From an uncultured Prevotellaceae bacterium (GTDB lineage: Bacteria; Bacteroidota; Bacteroidia; Bacteroidales; Bacteroidaceae): a DNA stretch of 64,000 bases. The stretch covers positions 1-64,000 of the forward strand of contig CASFNA010000002.1 in NCBI GenBank assembly GCA_949295905.1, written 5' to 3'. Shown piece after piece: positions 26,930 through 36,538 of this stretch. Below the pieces are notes generated by a model that saw only the letters and a list, made by a program, of their open reading frames with translations, was not told the origin of the DNA and made no database searches. Within the stretch, counting starts at the first letter, position 1. Each line of letters starts with the position of its first letter. The position numbers were made by a program, and so were the translations under genes.

Positions 26930-29900
26930 TCACAATCCTTGCACGTATTGCTTGGGCGTGACCTTCATCTTACGCTTGAAGGCTTCGCGGAAAGTCTTTA
27001 TGTCGTTGAAGCCGCATTGGTTGGCTACATTGTCTATATTGGTTGCTCCGCGCTTGAACATCAGCACGGCTTTGTATACCTTGTATTCGTTGACAAACTC
27101 GATGAGCGACATGCCTGTAATGGTTTTCACTTTTTTATATAATGTCGAATGGCTCATCGCCAGTTTGTCGGCGAGAAAGTCCATGTTGAAGTCTTCGTTT
27201 GCAAGGTTGGCGTCTATCACCTCGCGGCATCTCAACAGGAAAATCTGCTCTTCCTTGTTATACGATTTCTTGTCCGCCGCCATTTCGCCGGCAATTGCGG
27301 CGTTGTCGGCCTGCGCTATCAGCCTGTCGATGCGTGTGCGCAGGTATTTCAGCGATATGGGCTTGGTCAAGTAGGCGTCGGCACCGTTGTCGAAAGCCTT
27401 TATCATGTCTTCTTCCGAACTTTTTGCGGTGAATATTATTACCTTTATAGCCTGTAGCTTTTTGTCCTTTTTCAGTTCCTCAAGCATCTGCATACCGTCC
27501 ATCAGGGGCATCATGAGGTCGCAAAGGATTATGTCTGGCAGGTGTTTACGCGCCATTTCGAGCCCCTCCACGCCATTCTGTGCCTTGTATATCTTGAAGT
27601 CTGACGATAGGTTTCGTTCAAGCAGGTTTACCGTTTCTCGCTCGTCGTCAATGATGAGTATGGAGTGTACGGCTGTCGGGTTGCCTATGGTTTCTTGTCC
27701 GTATGCGGTCGGGCTTGTAGCTGAAGGTGGGGTGTTGCCTGTCGTTGCCTGTGTTTCTGTTTCCTCCCTGTTCTGCGCCGGATATGTGTTTTCTTTTGTT
27801 GCGGCCTGCTCTACATCGCGTTTTGGTATGTGGAATATGAACGTTGAGCCATGTTCGGGTTCGCTTTCCACATGTATTTTGCCTCCGTACAACTCTACCA
27901 GCTGCTTGACGAAAGCCAGTCCCATGCCGTCGCCGCCGCTCTGGCGCATGCCGCGTTCAGTGCGGAAGAAGTCTTTGAATATGTTTTCCTGCATCTCTTT
28001 CAGTATTCCGATGCCGTTGTCTTTCACCGAGAATATCACTTTGTCGGCTCCGTCTTCGACGGTTAGCGTCACATGGCCGCCTTCACGGGTGTACTTGTAA
28101 GCGTTGCTTATCAGGTTTGACAGGATTATGTCAAGTTTCTCTGGGTCGAAGCATGCCCTTATTTCTCTGTCCTTGTGCTTGAAGTCGAAGGTTATGTCCT
28201 TTTGGCGGCACATTTCCACATAGTCGTCAACCATGTTGTTACAGAAGTCGATGATGTCTCCCTGGCGCAAAGACAGTGTCAGTTTGCCGGAGTCCATCTT
28301 GCGGAAATCTATAACTCTGGAAATCAGTTTGTTCAGTTTTACGGCGCAGCGGTGCATCATCTGTAGGTATGACGAGGGTACGCTTACCACCGACGTGCGT
28401 GCGCTGATAAGGTCTTCAAGCTGCGCCATGATGAGAAACACCGGCGTGCGCAGTTCGTGTGTGATGTTGGCGTAGAAGTTAAGCTTGGCTTCTGACAGTT
28501 TCTTTGTCGCGTCTTTCTCTATTTCGCTTATGCGTATGCGCTGCCTGGCTTTTTGCTGGTTCATCCACATTGTGATGCCTCCCAACACGGCAAGTGCGGC
28601 AAGTATAGTCCAAACCAGTATCGCCCATGCCGTTTTCCACCATGGTGGAGTCACCGTAATGTCGAGCACGGAGGCTTTGCCCCAGCGTCCGTTGGCGTCG
28701 GTCGGCCGAACGTAAAGTTTGTAGTGTCCGGGCGGAACGTTTGTGTATGATACCTCGCGCATGTCTCCGAGGTAGCGCCATTCGTCCTCAAAGCCGTCCA
28801 GTCGGCATGAGAACTTGCGGCTGCCTGGCATGTGCAGCGTCGGTACCGAGAACGACACGGTAAAGAAGTTCTGGTTGTAATCCAGGCAGACGTTGCCGGC
28901 TCCGCCGTACAGGTTGAACGTACTGCGGCTCTTGTCCATGAGTGTAAGGTCGTTGAAGCTTACGGCATAAGGTGCCGAGGAGTCTCCAAGCCTGGTCGGC
29001 TTGAAACAAAGCAGGCCGTAGAGAGTGCCCATGTATGCAGTGTCGTTGTGTGTCACGGCAGCCGAATATGTGAACGTGTGGGGTATGTCGTCGTTGCCGG
29101 CATAGCTTCTGAACATGCCCTCAGCCATGTCATAGCTGAACATGCCGCCGCCGTCGGTACCAATCCACAGCCTGCCTGCGGCGTCTTCTGTCATAGACAC
29201 GACCTGTTGCGATGTCAGTCCTTCGGCTATGTCGTGCGGCTTTATGTCGCCCGTGGCCGTGTCAAGCGAGAAGAAGCCAATGTTTTCGGCTGTGAACCAT
29301 ACGTTGCCGTGCGTGTCAGCATGTACGTATTTTATCTTGTTCGAGGGAAGGCTGGGCCCCTCGCCTTCTTTTGAAGTGTAGTGTGCTACAACCTTGCGCC
29401 GCCGTTTGTCTATCTTGTATATGCCGCTGGCGTTGGACGAGAGCCATACATGGCGGCCGTCGGAGCAGATGGAAGAGCATGTCACGTTGCCGGTTATAGG
29501 GCCGGGTGAGAACCGGCGGCTCACCTTATTATATATATACAGCTGCGAGCCGCCAATCCATATGTTGCCTTCGCCGTCGTCGAGCAGGCACCACACGTTG
29601 TTGTAGTCGGCGTTGTCCTTGCTGCTCGGCATGGGCAGCAGCGTGAATACGCCGGTAGTCGGCGTGTACTGCACAAGGCCTTTGGTGTATACGGCCATCC
29701 ATAAGCTTGTTCCGTCGAATGTCATCGACACCACGTTGTCGCCCGGTATGTCACTGTTGCGCGTGTTGAATGCCGCAGTCCGCCCGGTCTTGCGGTCGTA
29801 CACGTTGAGTCCTCCGCCGTCAAGACCTATGTAAATCTTGTCGTTAGTTGGCACAACGGCTGTCACAATATTGAATGTCAGGTCGCCCGAAGCCTTGTCG

Positions 29901-30901
29901 AGCATGGTGAAATCCGTGTTCTTGTTGACGTTGCAGTTTAGTCCTGCGCGGTAAGTGCCTGCCCATAGGCCGCCGGTGCGGTCGCTAAGCAGGGTGTACA
30001 CTACGTCGCCGCTTATGTTGCTGTTGGCCGTGTTGTAGCGTTCGGTCACGCCTTCGCCGGTCACTATTATTCCGTAGCCGTCGGTGGCGAATACCGTCTT
30101 GCCGTCATGCCATACGGCTTCCATCAGGTTTTGCGGCGTATACGTGCCTGAACGGCGCAGCGTGTTGCCTTTTACGCTGAACGCTTCGGAGTCGTGCCCC
30201 AAGCCGTTGCCTACGTAGGCGGTGCCCGTCTGGGCTATGTACGACACGTTTACCTTGTTTGCCGAGCCAGGCGTAAGCGTGCTGTGCGCCAGCACAATGC
30301 GCCCGTCTGCCGTAAGCAGGTATATGTGCTTGTTGTTTACTGCCAGCAGGCGGTCTTCGCCGCAGGCGCAGATGCTGTATGTGCCGAACTTATGCGGCAC
30401 GCGCCTGAACGTCAGCCTGTCGCCCGGTGTGTTGGCATACAGTTCTCCTTCCGTGTCGGTATAGAGCGTTATTCCGCCTTTGCTGACTATCGACATTACG
30501 TGCCGGCTTGTCTTTACTGTGCTTTCCCCGTCGGTTATCAGGCACCGGTGGAACTTGCCGTCGGCGAACGACAGGAAGCTTAGTCCTGTGTCTGTGCCTG
30601 CATATACGCCGTCGTCGGTCGTGGCGATTTTGGTTACGAAGTTCGACTGTATTGATGTGTCGTCGCCGTGACGGTGGCGGTAAGCGGTGAACGATACGCC
30701 GTCATAGCGGCACAGGGCGCCCGGCGTGGCCAGCCACAGGTAGCCGTTCTTGTCCTGGGCAATGTCGGCCACCCAGTTTGACGGCAGCCCGTCGCGGCTG
30801 TCTGTGGTCTTGAATCCGTTGCGTGTCAGGGCCGCCGTGTCTGTTGGATGTAATAATAGTGCTAATATTAATATAGGTATTATGTGTTTCATGGTGTCCA
30901 T
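26930..30901 (-). CDS. Hybrid two-component system sensor/regulator (HTCS)
   Basis: 1,323 residues from MDTMKHIIPI; an upstream in-frame ATG at 30946 lies between the -7 box and this start and would disrupt the signal peptide. Single-chain sensor: it binds an oligosaccharide in the periplasm and activates a nearby utilization locus. Order: signal peptide, about 14 Reg_prop beta-propeller blades (about 25-680, e.g. GLPSNWVADIAQDKNGYLWL), Y_Y_Y domain (to about 755), membrane helix (about 757-782), HisKA with H815 (NITHELRTP), HATPase (NAYKYT, DNGIGI, GMGLAFVKQL), receiver with D1128 (ILCDLMMPL), and AraC-type HTH at the C-terminus. It is divergent from the GH16-to-GH43 locus, its most likely target. 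A Thr/Glu-rich linker separates kinase and receiver. Confidence 0.95.
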   Translation of the reverse strand: MDTMKHIIPILILALLLHPTDTAALTRNGFKTTDSRDGLPSNWVADIAQDKNGYLWLATPGALCRYDGVSFTAYRHRHGDDTSIQSNFVTKIATTDDGVYAGTDTGLSFLSFADGKFHRCLITDGESTVKTSRHVMSIVSKGGITLYTDTEGELYANTPGDRLTFRRVPHKFGTYSICACGEDRLLAVNNKHIYLLTADGRIVLAHSTLTPGSANKVNVSYIAQTGTAYVGNGLGHDSEAFSVKGNTLRRSGTYTPQNLMEAVWHDGKTVFATDGYGIIVTGEGVTERYNTANSNISGDVVYTLLSDRTGGLWAGTYRAGLNCNVNKNTDFTMLDKASGDLTFNIVTAVVPTNDKIYIGLDGGGLNVYDRKTGRTAAFNTRNSDIPGDNVVSMTFDGTSLWMAVYTKGLVQYTPTTGVFTLLPMPSSKDNADYNNVWCLLDDGEGNIWIGGSQLYIYNKVSRRFSPGPITGNVTCSSICSDGRHVWLSSNASGIYKIDKRRRKVVAHYTSKEGEGPSLPSNKIKYVHADTHGNVWFTAENIGFFSLDTATGDIKPHDIAEGLTSQQVVSMTEDAAGRLWIGTDGGGMFSYDMAEGMFRSYAGNDDIPHTFTYSAAVTHNDTAYMGTLYGLLCFKPTRLGDSSAPYAVSFNDLTLMDKSRSTFNLYGGAGNVCLDYNQNFFTVSFSVPTLHMPGSRKFSCRLDGFEDEWRYLGDMREVSYTNVPPGHYKLYVRPTDANGRWGKASVLDITVTPPWWKTAWAILVWTILAALAVLGGITMWMNQQKARQRIRISEIEKDATKKLSEAKLNFYANITHELRTPVFLIMAQLEDLISARTSVVSVPSSYLQMMHRCAVKLNKLISRVIDFRKMDSGKLTLSLRQGDIIDFCNNMVDDYVEMCRQKDITFDFKHKDREIRACFDPEKLDIILSNLISNAYKYTREGGHVTLTVEDGADKVIFSVKDNGIGILKEMQENIFKDFFRTERGMRQSGGDGMGLAFVKQLVELYGGKIHVESEPEHGSTFIFHIPKRDVEQAATKENTYPAQNREETETQATTGNTPPSATSPTAYGQETIGNPTAVHSILIIDDERETVNLLERNLSSDFKIYKAQNGVEGLEMARKHLPDIILCDLMMPLMDGMQMLEELKKDKKLQAIKVIIFTAKSSEEDMIKAFDNGADAYLTKPISLKYLRTRIDRLIAQADNAAIAGEMAADKKSYNKEEQIFLLRCREVIDANLANEDFNMDFLADKLAMSHSTLYKKVKTITGMSLIEFVNEYKVYKAVLMFKRGATNIDNVANQCGFNDIKTFREAFKRKMKVTPKQYVQGL

Positions 30902-30954
30902 ATTGTCGTATTTTCCTTTCTGTTTCTGCTTGTTGCGTACAAGCATCCGAGGTG

Positions 30955-30962
30955 CAAAAATA
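30955..30962 (-). promoter_or_regulatory. -7 box of HTCS gene
   Basis: Minus-strand TATTTTTG fits TAnnTTTG; leader about 48 bases. Confidence 0.5.
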
Positions 30963-31359
30963 AATTATTCTTGTGAAAAAACCAAAAATCACATGCCCAA
31001 TTTTCATCCCCACCGCCATGTTCCAATGCCTGCCGTTCGTGTGTGGTTTTTCGTCGGCCTTGTAAAAGGCCGTCTTTCGCGTTCTAATTTGCCGTCTTTT
31101 GCCTTGTGAAAGGCCGTCTTTTGGCTAATGAAAGGCCGTCTTTCGTAAACGGGTTTGTAACTGCTTGTTTGTCAGGTAGTTATAAATTGGCAAAAGTTTC
31201 CCTTGTTTTTGGATGTCAGCCGATGGCGAATGCTTCACATGATTATTCCGTAAAATGTTCTCGGTTTATGGTGCTTGGGTTGGGCTGAAAATCGTTGTTT
31301 TTACGAAAAACGTCTCTTTTCATCCGAATTTTCACCTATAGTTTTTTGTTGATATACGT
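30963..31359. other. Divergent non-coding region between HTCS and GH16
   Basis: About 400 bases holding array F (31065-31143) and a near-perfect 25-bp palindrome (TAACTGC ... GTAGTTA, 31158-31182). The regulator's target site for the GH16 operon should lie in this region or just downstream; I cannot single out a direct repeat typical of AraC-type binding. Confidence 0.5.
31065..31143. repeat. 22-bp periodic palindrome array F (4 units)
   Basis: Centres at 31071, 31093, 31115 and 31137, 22 bp apart. The left half of the second unit has lost its A-run but the register is kept. Confidence 0.85.
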
Positions 31360-31367
31360 TAATTTTG
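31360..31367 (+). promoter_or_regulatory. Candidate -7 box of GH16 operon
   Basis: TAATTTTG. If used, the leader to the ATG at 31597 would be about 220 bases, unusually long for this window. No -33 TTTG at 19-20 bp is seen, as expected for an activator-dependent promoter. Confidence 0.45.
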
Positions 31368-31596
31368 CACTTGTAAACAAAAATACAGGTAGGCGAAATT
31401 AGAAAATCTTAGGTTACGTTTACAAAAAAGTTGTAAAAAGTCTTGGCCGCCTGGGCGCAGGAGGCATGTGGTTACAGGTTAGCAATAAAGTTAAACAATA
31501 GGACAAAAGATTGTTTTCAAGGATGGCACGGGGTGGACAGGGCGCACCATGCGACGTCAATCCCCGTTTTGGATGAATGTTGATTGAAAACAATAT

Positions 31597-32445
31597 ATGT
31601 ATATGAGAATTTTCATATTGGCGCTGATGCTTGTCGTTATGGGCACAGCCGACACATATGCAGACGGATGGAAGCTGGTGTGGAGCGACGAGTTCAGCCG
31701 CGACGGACGGCCTGACACCGCCGTGTGGAACTTCGAGCGCGGCTTCGTGCGCAACGGTGAAGACCAGTGGTACCAGGCGGACAACGCCTATGTGCGTGAC
31801 GGGCTGCTCGTAATCGAGGCGCGCAAGGAGAGGGTAAAGAATCCCCGCTATGACAAGGACAGCCGCAACTGGCAGCTCAACCGCGAGTATGCCGAATATA
31901 CGTCGGCCTCGCTCAACACGAGGGGAAAGCGCGAGTTCAAGTATGGCCGCCTTGAGGTCAGGGCGCGCATACCCGTAGGCGGCGGTGCGTGGCCTGCCAT
32001 ATGGACGCTCGGTACGGGGCAGGAGTGGCCCTCGTGCGGCGAAATCGACATCATGGAATGCTATCCCATAGACGGCGTGCAGCGCATCCTGGCCAATGTG
32101 GCGTGGGGCAGGGACAAACGTTTTGATGCCGAATGGCGCAGTACGGCTACGCCGTTGAGCCACTTTACGGCCAAGGACAAGCAGTGGGCCGACAAGTTCC
32201 ATGTATGGCGCATGGACTGGGACGAGACATCCGTCAAACTTTACCTTGACGGCGAACTGCTGAACAGCGTGCCGCTGTCGGAGACGGTAAACGGCGCATG
32301 CGGAAACCATACAAACCCCTTTAAACAGCCGCATTACGTGCTGCTCAACCTCGCCCTCGGCGGAATGCACGGCGGTGAGGTGGACGGCGGAGCCATGCCG
32401 ATGAGGTATGAAATAGACTACGTGCGCATATATCAGAAAAGATGA
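31597..32445 (+). CDS. GH16 family endo-beta-glycanase
   Basis: 282 residues, signal peptide to about residue 22 (TYADGW); a second start two codons later (MRIFILA) is equally possible. GH16 enzymes cut beta-1,3 or beta-1,4 glucans and galactans with retention on a beta-jelly roll. The catalytic motif is GEIDIMEC with nucleophile E149 and acid/base E154. Flanking aromatic motifs WSDEF, GRLEVRARIP, WPAIWTLG and YEIDYVRIY are typical of subfamily 3, which includes laminarinases and beta-1,3-galactanases. First gene after the divergent HTCS; the neighbours favour an endo-galactanase role, which is inference. Confidence 0.9.
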   Translation: MYMRIFILALMLVVMGTADTYADGWKLVWSDEFSRDGRPDTAVWNFERGFVRNGEDQWYQADNAYVRDGLLVIEARKERVKNPRYDKDSRNWQLNREYAEYTSASLNTRGKREFKYGRLEVRARIPVGGGAWPAIWTLGTGQEWPSCGEIDIMECYPIDGVQRILANVAWGRDKRFDAEWRSTATPLSHFTAKDKQWADKFHVWRMDWDETSVKLYLDGELLNSVPLSETVNGACGNHTNPFKQPHYVLLNLALGGMHGGEVDGGAMPMRYEIDYVRIYQKR

Positions 32446-32452
32446 ATCTGTA

Positions 32453-32531
32453 AGAGACGGTCTTTAGCACTGTAAAAGGCCGTCTTTCGTACGCCCGAAG
32501 GCCACCTTTTGCATACCGGAAGACGGCCTTT
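32453..32531. repeat. 22-bp periodic palindrome array G (4 units)
   Basis: Centres at 32459, 32481, 32503 and 32525. It lies inside the utilization locus, between the GH16 and DUF2264 genes, so it may separate two transcripts. Confidence 0.8.
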
Positions 32532-32622
32532 TGCAAGGCAGACCGCAACGTGCTGACAATCAGTTTGTTACGTGCGGCGTACCAGATAGTAAGAAAACTT
32601 TAACTTAAACTGATAAGAACTA

Positions 32623-33870
32623 ATGAAACTATTGAAGAGATTTTTCGTAGGCGTGCTGTGCCTGGCTCTCGTGCCGTGTGCAGCCGTTGCCAAGGGAAAG
32701 GCCGAGGCCAAGACCGACAGGCAGGTATGGACGGACGTGCTGTACAAGATGGCCGCCCCCGTGCTTGAGAACATGAGCCGCGGCGAATTGCAGAAGAACA
32801 TGCAGCTGGAGCTTAGCCCCACGTGGGACGGACGCAACAAGAAGGTGGCTTACATGGAGTGCTTCGGCCGCCTGATGGCCGGGCTTGCCCCGTGGCTCTC
32901 GCTTCCCGACGACGACACGCCCGAAGGCAAGCGGCGCAAGCAGTTGCGCGAGTGGGCGCTGAAGAGCTACGCCAACGCCGTTGACCCTGAAAGCCCCGAC
33001 TACCTGCTGTGGCGCAAGGAGGGGCAGACGCTCGTCGATGCCGCTTACGTGGCAGAGAGCTTCCTCCGCGGATATGATGCCTTGTGGATGCCGCTCGACT
33101 CCGTGACAAAGCAACGTTACATTACGGAGTTCACGCAGCTTCGCCGCGTAGACCCGCCTTATACCAACTGGCTGCTCTTCTCGGCTACCGTAGAGTGCTT
33201 CTTGCGCAAGGCCGGCGCACAGAGCGACACTTACCGCATAGTCTCCGCCCTGCGCAAGGTTGACGAATGGTATGGCGGCGACGGCTGGTATTGCGACGGC
33301 CCCTCGTTCGCTTTCGACTATTACAGCAGCTATGTGCTCCATCCCATGTATGTGGAGTGCGTCGAAGTGTTTACCCATGGCGGCAAGAACAAAATCTGGA
33401 ATGCGCCTTCGGTCAACATGCAGCGCGCCTTGAAGCGTATGCAGCGTTACGGTGTCATCCTCGAGAGGCTTATCTCGCCGGAAGGGGCGTTCCCCGTTTT
33501 CGGCCGCTCCATCACTTACCGCACGGGCACCATGCAACCCCTCGCCCTGCTCGCATGGCGCGGATGGCTGCCCAAGGAACTGTCAAACGGACAGGTGCGC
33601 GCCGCCCTTACCGCTGTAATCAAGCGCATGTTCAGTGACGACCGCAACTTCAACAAGGGCGGTTTCCTCACCCTCGGCTTCAACGGCAGTCAGCCCAACA
33701 TATCCGACTGGTACACCAACAACGGCAGCCTGTACATGGCTTCGCTGGCGTTCCTGCCTCTCGGTCTGTCGGCCGACGACCCGTTCTGGACCGACGCGCC
33801 GCAAGACTGGACGTCGAAGAAGGCTTGGGAAGGCAAGGACTTCCCCAAGGACCACGCTTATTATGAATAA
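32623..33870 (+). CDS. DUF2264 protein, probable GH154-type glycosidase
   Basis: 415 residues, signal peptide ending near AAVAKG. The whole mature protein looks like one (alpha/alpha)-barrel: AYMECFGRLMAGLAPWL, YLLWRKEGQTLVDAAYVAE, NWLLFSATVE, WYGGDGWYCDGPSFAFDYY and GRSITYRTGTMQPLAL are DUF2264 hallmarks. From memory, DUF2264 corresponds to CAZy GH154, with beta-glucuronidase activity reported on arabinogalactan; that link is recalled, not checked. Neighbours (BNR_4 propeller, GH105) also act on uronic-acid-bearing glycans, which agrees. Active-site residues cannot be named from sequence alone. Confidence 0.8.
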   Translation: MKLLKRFFVGVLCLALVPCAAVAKGKAEAKTDRQVWTDVLYKMAAPVLENMSRGELQKNMQLELSPTWDGRNKKVAYMECFGRLMAGLAPWLSLPDDDTPEGKRRKQLREWALKSYANAVDPESPDYLLWRKEGQTLVDAAYVAESFLRGYDALWMPLDSVTKQRYITEFTQLRRVDPPYTNWLLFSATVECFLRKAGAQSDTYRIVSALRKVDEWYGGDGWYCDGPSFAFDYYSSYVLHPMYVECVEVFTHGGKNKIWNAPSVNMQRALKRMQRYGVILERLISPEGAFPVFGRSITYRTGTMQPLALLAWRGWLPKELSNGQVRAALTAVIKRMFSDDRNFNKGGFLTLGFNGSQPNISDWYTNNGSLYMASLAFLPLGLSADDPFWTDAPQDWTSKKAWEGKDFPKDHAYYE

Positions 33871-33964
33871 GGTGATGCGGTTGTGAGGTTGTGCGGTTAT
33901 GTGGTCATCCCAGTTCTCCCGGCTCTCTCTGCCCTCCCAGCTCACCCATTAAAAAGAAAAAACT

Positions 33965-35317
33965 ATGAAAGCGATACTCTCATTGGTCATAGCCATTGCA
34001 TGTTGCGCCTATGCTCACGCTGCCGACAGCCTGCGCGTAAGCACGCGCCTCGTGGCCGTTGCGCCGGGTTTCAGCAGCACTTCGGTCAATACGGCCGTGT
34101 TCCGCAACAACTCGCTGGCCACCGACCGCGACGTGCAGTTCATCGCTTTCTATGACGGCGACGGATATCTTGTGGTCGGCAAGCGCGACATTGACAGTGA
34201 CGAGTGGACGCTCTGCCGCTCGAAATATAAGGGTAATGTAGGCGATGCGCACAACGTAATCAGCCTTATGGTTGACGGCGACGGCTACGTGCATGTGGCC
34301 TTCGACCATCACAACTCGCGTCTTCATTACTGCCGTGGCATAGCTCCGCATTCCGTCGAGCTTGGCGAAGAGGAGCAGATGACTGGCGACGACGAGGCTA
34401 AGCTTACTTATCCCGAGTTTTACCGCCTGGCCGACGGCGGCCTGCTGTTTGTTTACAGGTCGGGAGCTTCGGGTGAAGGCAACCTCGTGATGAACCGTTA
34501 CGACATCAAGACGCGTCGCTGGAGCCGTCTGCACAATGTGCTCATAGACGGTCAGGGCAAGCGCAACGCCTACTGGCAGCTGTGCGTTGACCGTAAAGGC
34601 GTAATCCACTTGTCGTGGGTGTGGCGCGAGTCATGGCTCGTCGAGACCAACCACGACCTCTGCTATGCGCGTTCGCGCGACGGGGGACTGACATGGGAGA
34701 AGTCAACCGGCGAGCCGTACACGCTGCCCGTCAACGCCGACAATGCCGAATACGCCTGCCGCATACCTCAAAACTCGGAGCTAATCAACCAGACAGGCAT
34801 GACGGCCGACGGCGAAGGACATCCGTATATAGCAACATATTGGCGCGCGGAAGGTGATACCGTACCGCAATACCGCATGGTCTGGAACGACGGCGGACGG
34901 TGGCGCACGGCGCAGTTGTCGTACCGCACTACTCCGTTCTCTTTGAGTGGAGGCGGTACGAAAATGATACCTATTGCCCGTCCGCGTGTACTTGCCGACG
35001 GCGAGAGGGTTATTTGCCTGTTCCGCGATGCAGAGCGCGGCAGCAAGGTGTCGATGTTTGTTGTAGACAAGCAGACAAGTAGTAATGCTGACGTGCTTGT
35101 CTGCTCGTCTGCTGACGACTTGTCTGCTGAAACGACAGACCTGACAGACTTCTCCGTTGACGCATGGGAGCCTACGTTTGATACCGAGTTGTGGAACAAC
35201 CGCCGCCGTCTGCACGTTTATGTGCAACGTGCCAGGCAGGGCGACGGCGAACGCACGGTGGAGACAAAGCCGCAGACTGTCTATGTGCTTGAAGTGGGAT
35301 TCGACGGAAAGGAATAA
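33965..35317 (+). CDS. BNR_4 beta-propeller enzyme (GH145 / PL24-PL25 related)
   Basis: 450 residues, signal peptide to AHAADS. Repeated blade motifs (DGDGYVHVAFDHHNSRLHY, DRKGVIHLSWVWR, DGEGHPYIATYW) define a seven-bladed BNR_4 propeller. This clan includes GH145 alpha-L-rhamnosidases acting on Rha-alpha-1,4-GlcA caps of arabinogalactan and the PL24/PL25 ulvan lyases. GDAHNVIS followed by AFDHHNSRLHY resembles the lyase-side His pocket, but lyase and hydrolase roles cannot be separated by eye. Residues about 367-390 (DKQTSSNADVL and following) are encoded by an inserted word repeat. GH105, 33 bases downstream, would take the unsaturated product if this is a lyase. Confidence 0.75.
   Translation: MKAILSLVIAIACCAYAHAADSLRVSTRLVAVAPGFSSTSVNTAVFRNNSLATDRDVQFIAFYDGDGYLVVGKRDIDSDEWTLCRSKYKGNVGDAHNVISLMVDGDGYVHVAFDHHNSRLHYCRGIAPHSVELGEEEQMTGDDEAKLTYPEFYRLADGGLLFVYRSGASGEGNLVMNRYDIKTRRWSRLHNVLIDGQGKRNAYWQLCVDRKGVIHLSWVWRESWLVETNHDLCYARSRDGGLTWEKSTGEPYTLPVNADNAEYACRIPQNSELINQTGMTADGEGHPYIATYWRAEGDTVPQYRMVWNDGGRWRTAQLSYRTTPFSLSGGGTKMIPIARPRVLADGERVICLFRDAERGSKVSMFVVDKQTSSNADVLVCSSADDLSAETTDLTDFSVDAWEPTFDTELWNNRRRLHVYVQRARQGDGERTVETKPQTVYVLEVGFDGKE
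35066..35133. repeat. Word repeat inserted in frame in BNR_4 gene
   Basis: GACAAGCAGACAAG (35066-35079) is followed by inverse copies of the same word (GCTTGTCTGCTCGTCTGC and ACTTGTCTGC). The word is the one used by the intergenic inverted repeat at 20021-20133. Confidence 0.7.
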
Positions 35318-35350
35318 TAAAAACTTTAACAAACAAATACTATTGTAATC

Positions 35351-36469
35351 ATGAAAAAACTTATTGGCCTTATCGCATTTACGTGCTGCACTGCCGTAAT
35401 GCCGGCTTCCGCCGCCGGCGAATACGGCAAAGTGTTGGCCATTATCGACAAAGTGAACAGCCACTGGCAGGCTACGCATCCCGAGCCTGGTACAGCTTTC
35501 TGGCACAACGCCGCTTACCACACCGGCAACATTGAGGCGTGGAAGCTCACGGGCAACAAGTCTTATTATGAATATTCGGTGCGTTGGGCGGAGCACAACC
35601 GCTGGATGGGAGCACAAGGCATCGACCGTTCCAAATGGAAATACTCTTACGGCGAGACGGCAGACTATGTGCTGTTCGGCGACTGGCAGGTGTGTTTCCA
35701 GACGTATGCCGACCTCTACACGGCAGAACCTGACCCGAAGAAAATTGCCAGGGCACGCGAGGTGATGGAATATGAGATGTCTACTCCGCAGAAGGATTAC
35801 TGGTGGTGGGCTGACGGGCTGTATATGGTTATGCCGGTTATGACGAAGTTCTACAAGATTACCGGCAACCCGCTCTATCTTGACAAGCTGTATGAATACT
35901 GGGCATACGCCGACAGCCTGATGTATGACAAGGACGCATGCCTTTATTATCGCGATGCACGTTATGTTTACCCTGCGCACAAGACGGCGTCGGGCAAGAA
36001 AGACTTTTGGGCGAGAGGCGACGGATGGGTGCTTGCGGCGTTGGCAAAGGTGCTGCAAGACCTTCCCAAAGACAATGCCCACCGCGGCGAATACCTTGAG
36101 CGTTATCGTCTGATGGCGCAGGCCGTGGCGTCATGCCAGCAGCCCGAAGGCTATTGGACGCGCAGTATGCTTGACCCTGACTTCGCCCCGGGCGCGGAAA
36201 CCAGCGGTACGGCGTTCTTTACATACGCCCTGATGTGGGGTGTGAACAACGGGCTGCTTGACTCCGGCAAGTACATGCCCGTAATTATGAAGGCGTGGAA
36301 ATATCTTTCTGAGACGGCATTGCAGGCCGACGGAGCGGTGGGCTACGTTCAGCCAATCGGTGACAGGGCTATTCCGGGACAGGTAATCAGCGCGAAGTCA
36401 ACCGCCGATTTCGGTGTCGGAGCGTTCCTGTTGGCAGCCTGCGAGGTGGCAAGGTATTATAAAAAATGA
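35351..36469 (+). CDS. GH105 unsaturated uronyl hydrolase (YteR type)
   Basis: 372 residues, signal peptide to ASAAGE. GH105 removes 4,5-unsaturated glucuronate or galacturonate left by polysaccharide lyases, by hydrating the double bond. An (alpha/alpha)6 barrel with the family motifs WWWADGLYMVMP (catalytic-region Asp), FWARGDGWVLAAL and PGAETSGTAFFTYAL. In this locus the substrate is likely unsaturated glucuronate on galactose of arabinogalactan side chains; rhamnogalacturonan is the alternative. It follows the BNR_4 gene by 33 bases and precedes SusC by 69. Confidence 0.92.
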   Translation: MKKLIGLIAFTCCTAVMPASAAGEYGKVLAIIDKVNSHWQATHPEPGTAFWHNAAYHTGNIEAWKLTGNKSYYEYSVRWAEHNRWMGAQGIDRSKWKYSYGETADYVLFGDWQVCFQTYADLYTAEPDPKKIARAREVMEYEMSTPQKDYWWWADGLYMVMPVMTKFYKITGNPLYLDKLYEYWAYADSLMYDKDACLYYRDARYVYPAHKTASGKKDFWARGDGWVLAALAKVLQDLPKDNAHRGEYLERYRLMAQAVASCQQPEGYWTRSMLDPDFAPGAETSGTAFFTYALMWGVNNGLLDSGKYMPVIMKAWKYLSETALQADGAVGYVQPIGDRAIPGQVISAKSTADFGVGAFLLAACEVARYYKK

Positions 36470-36538
36470 CTTTGGGAGTGTGGTGTCACTCAATACTATT
36501 GACTTATTTGTAATTAAACAATTTATCTATTAACTATC

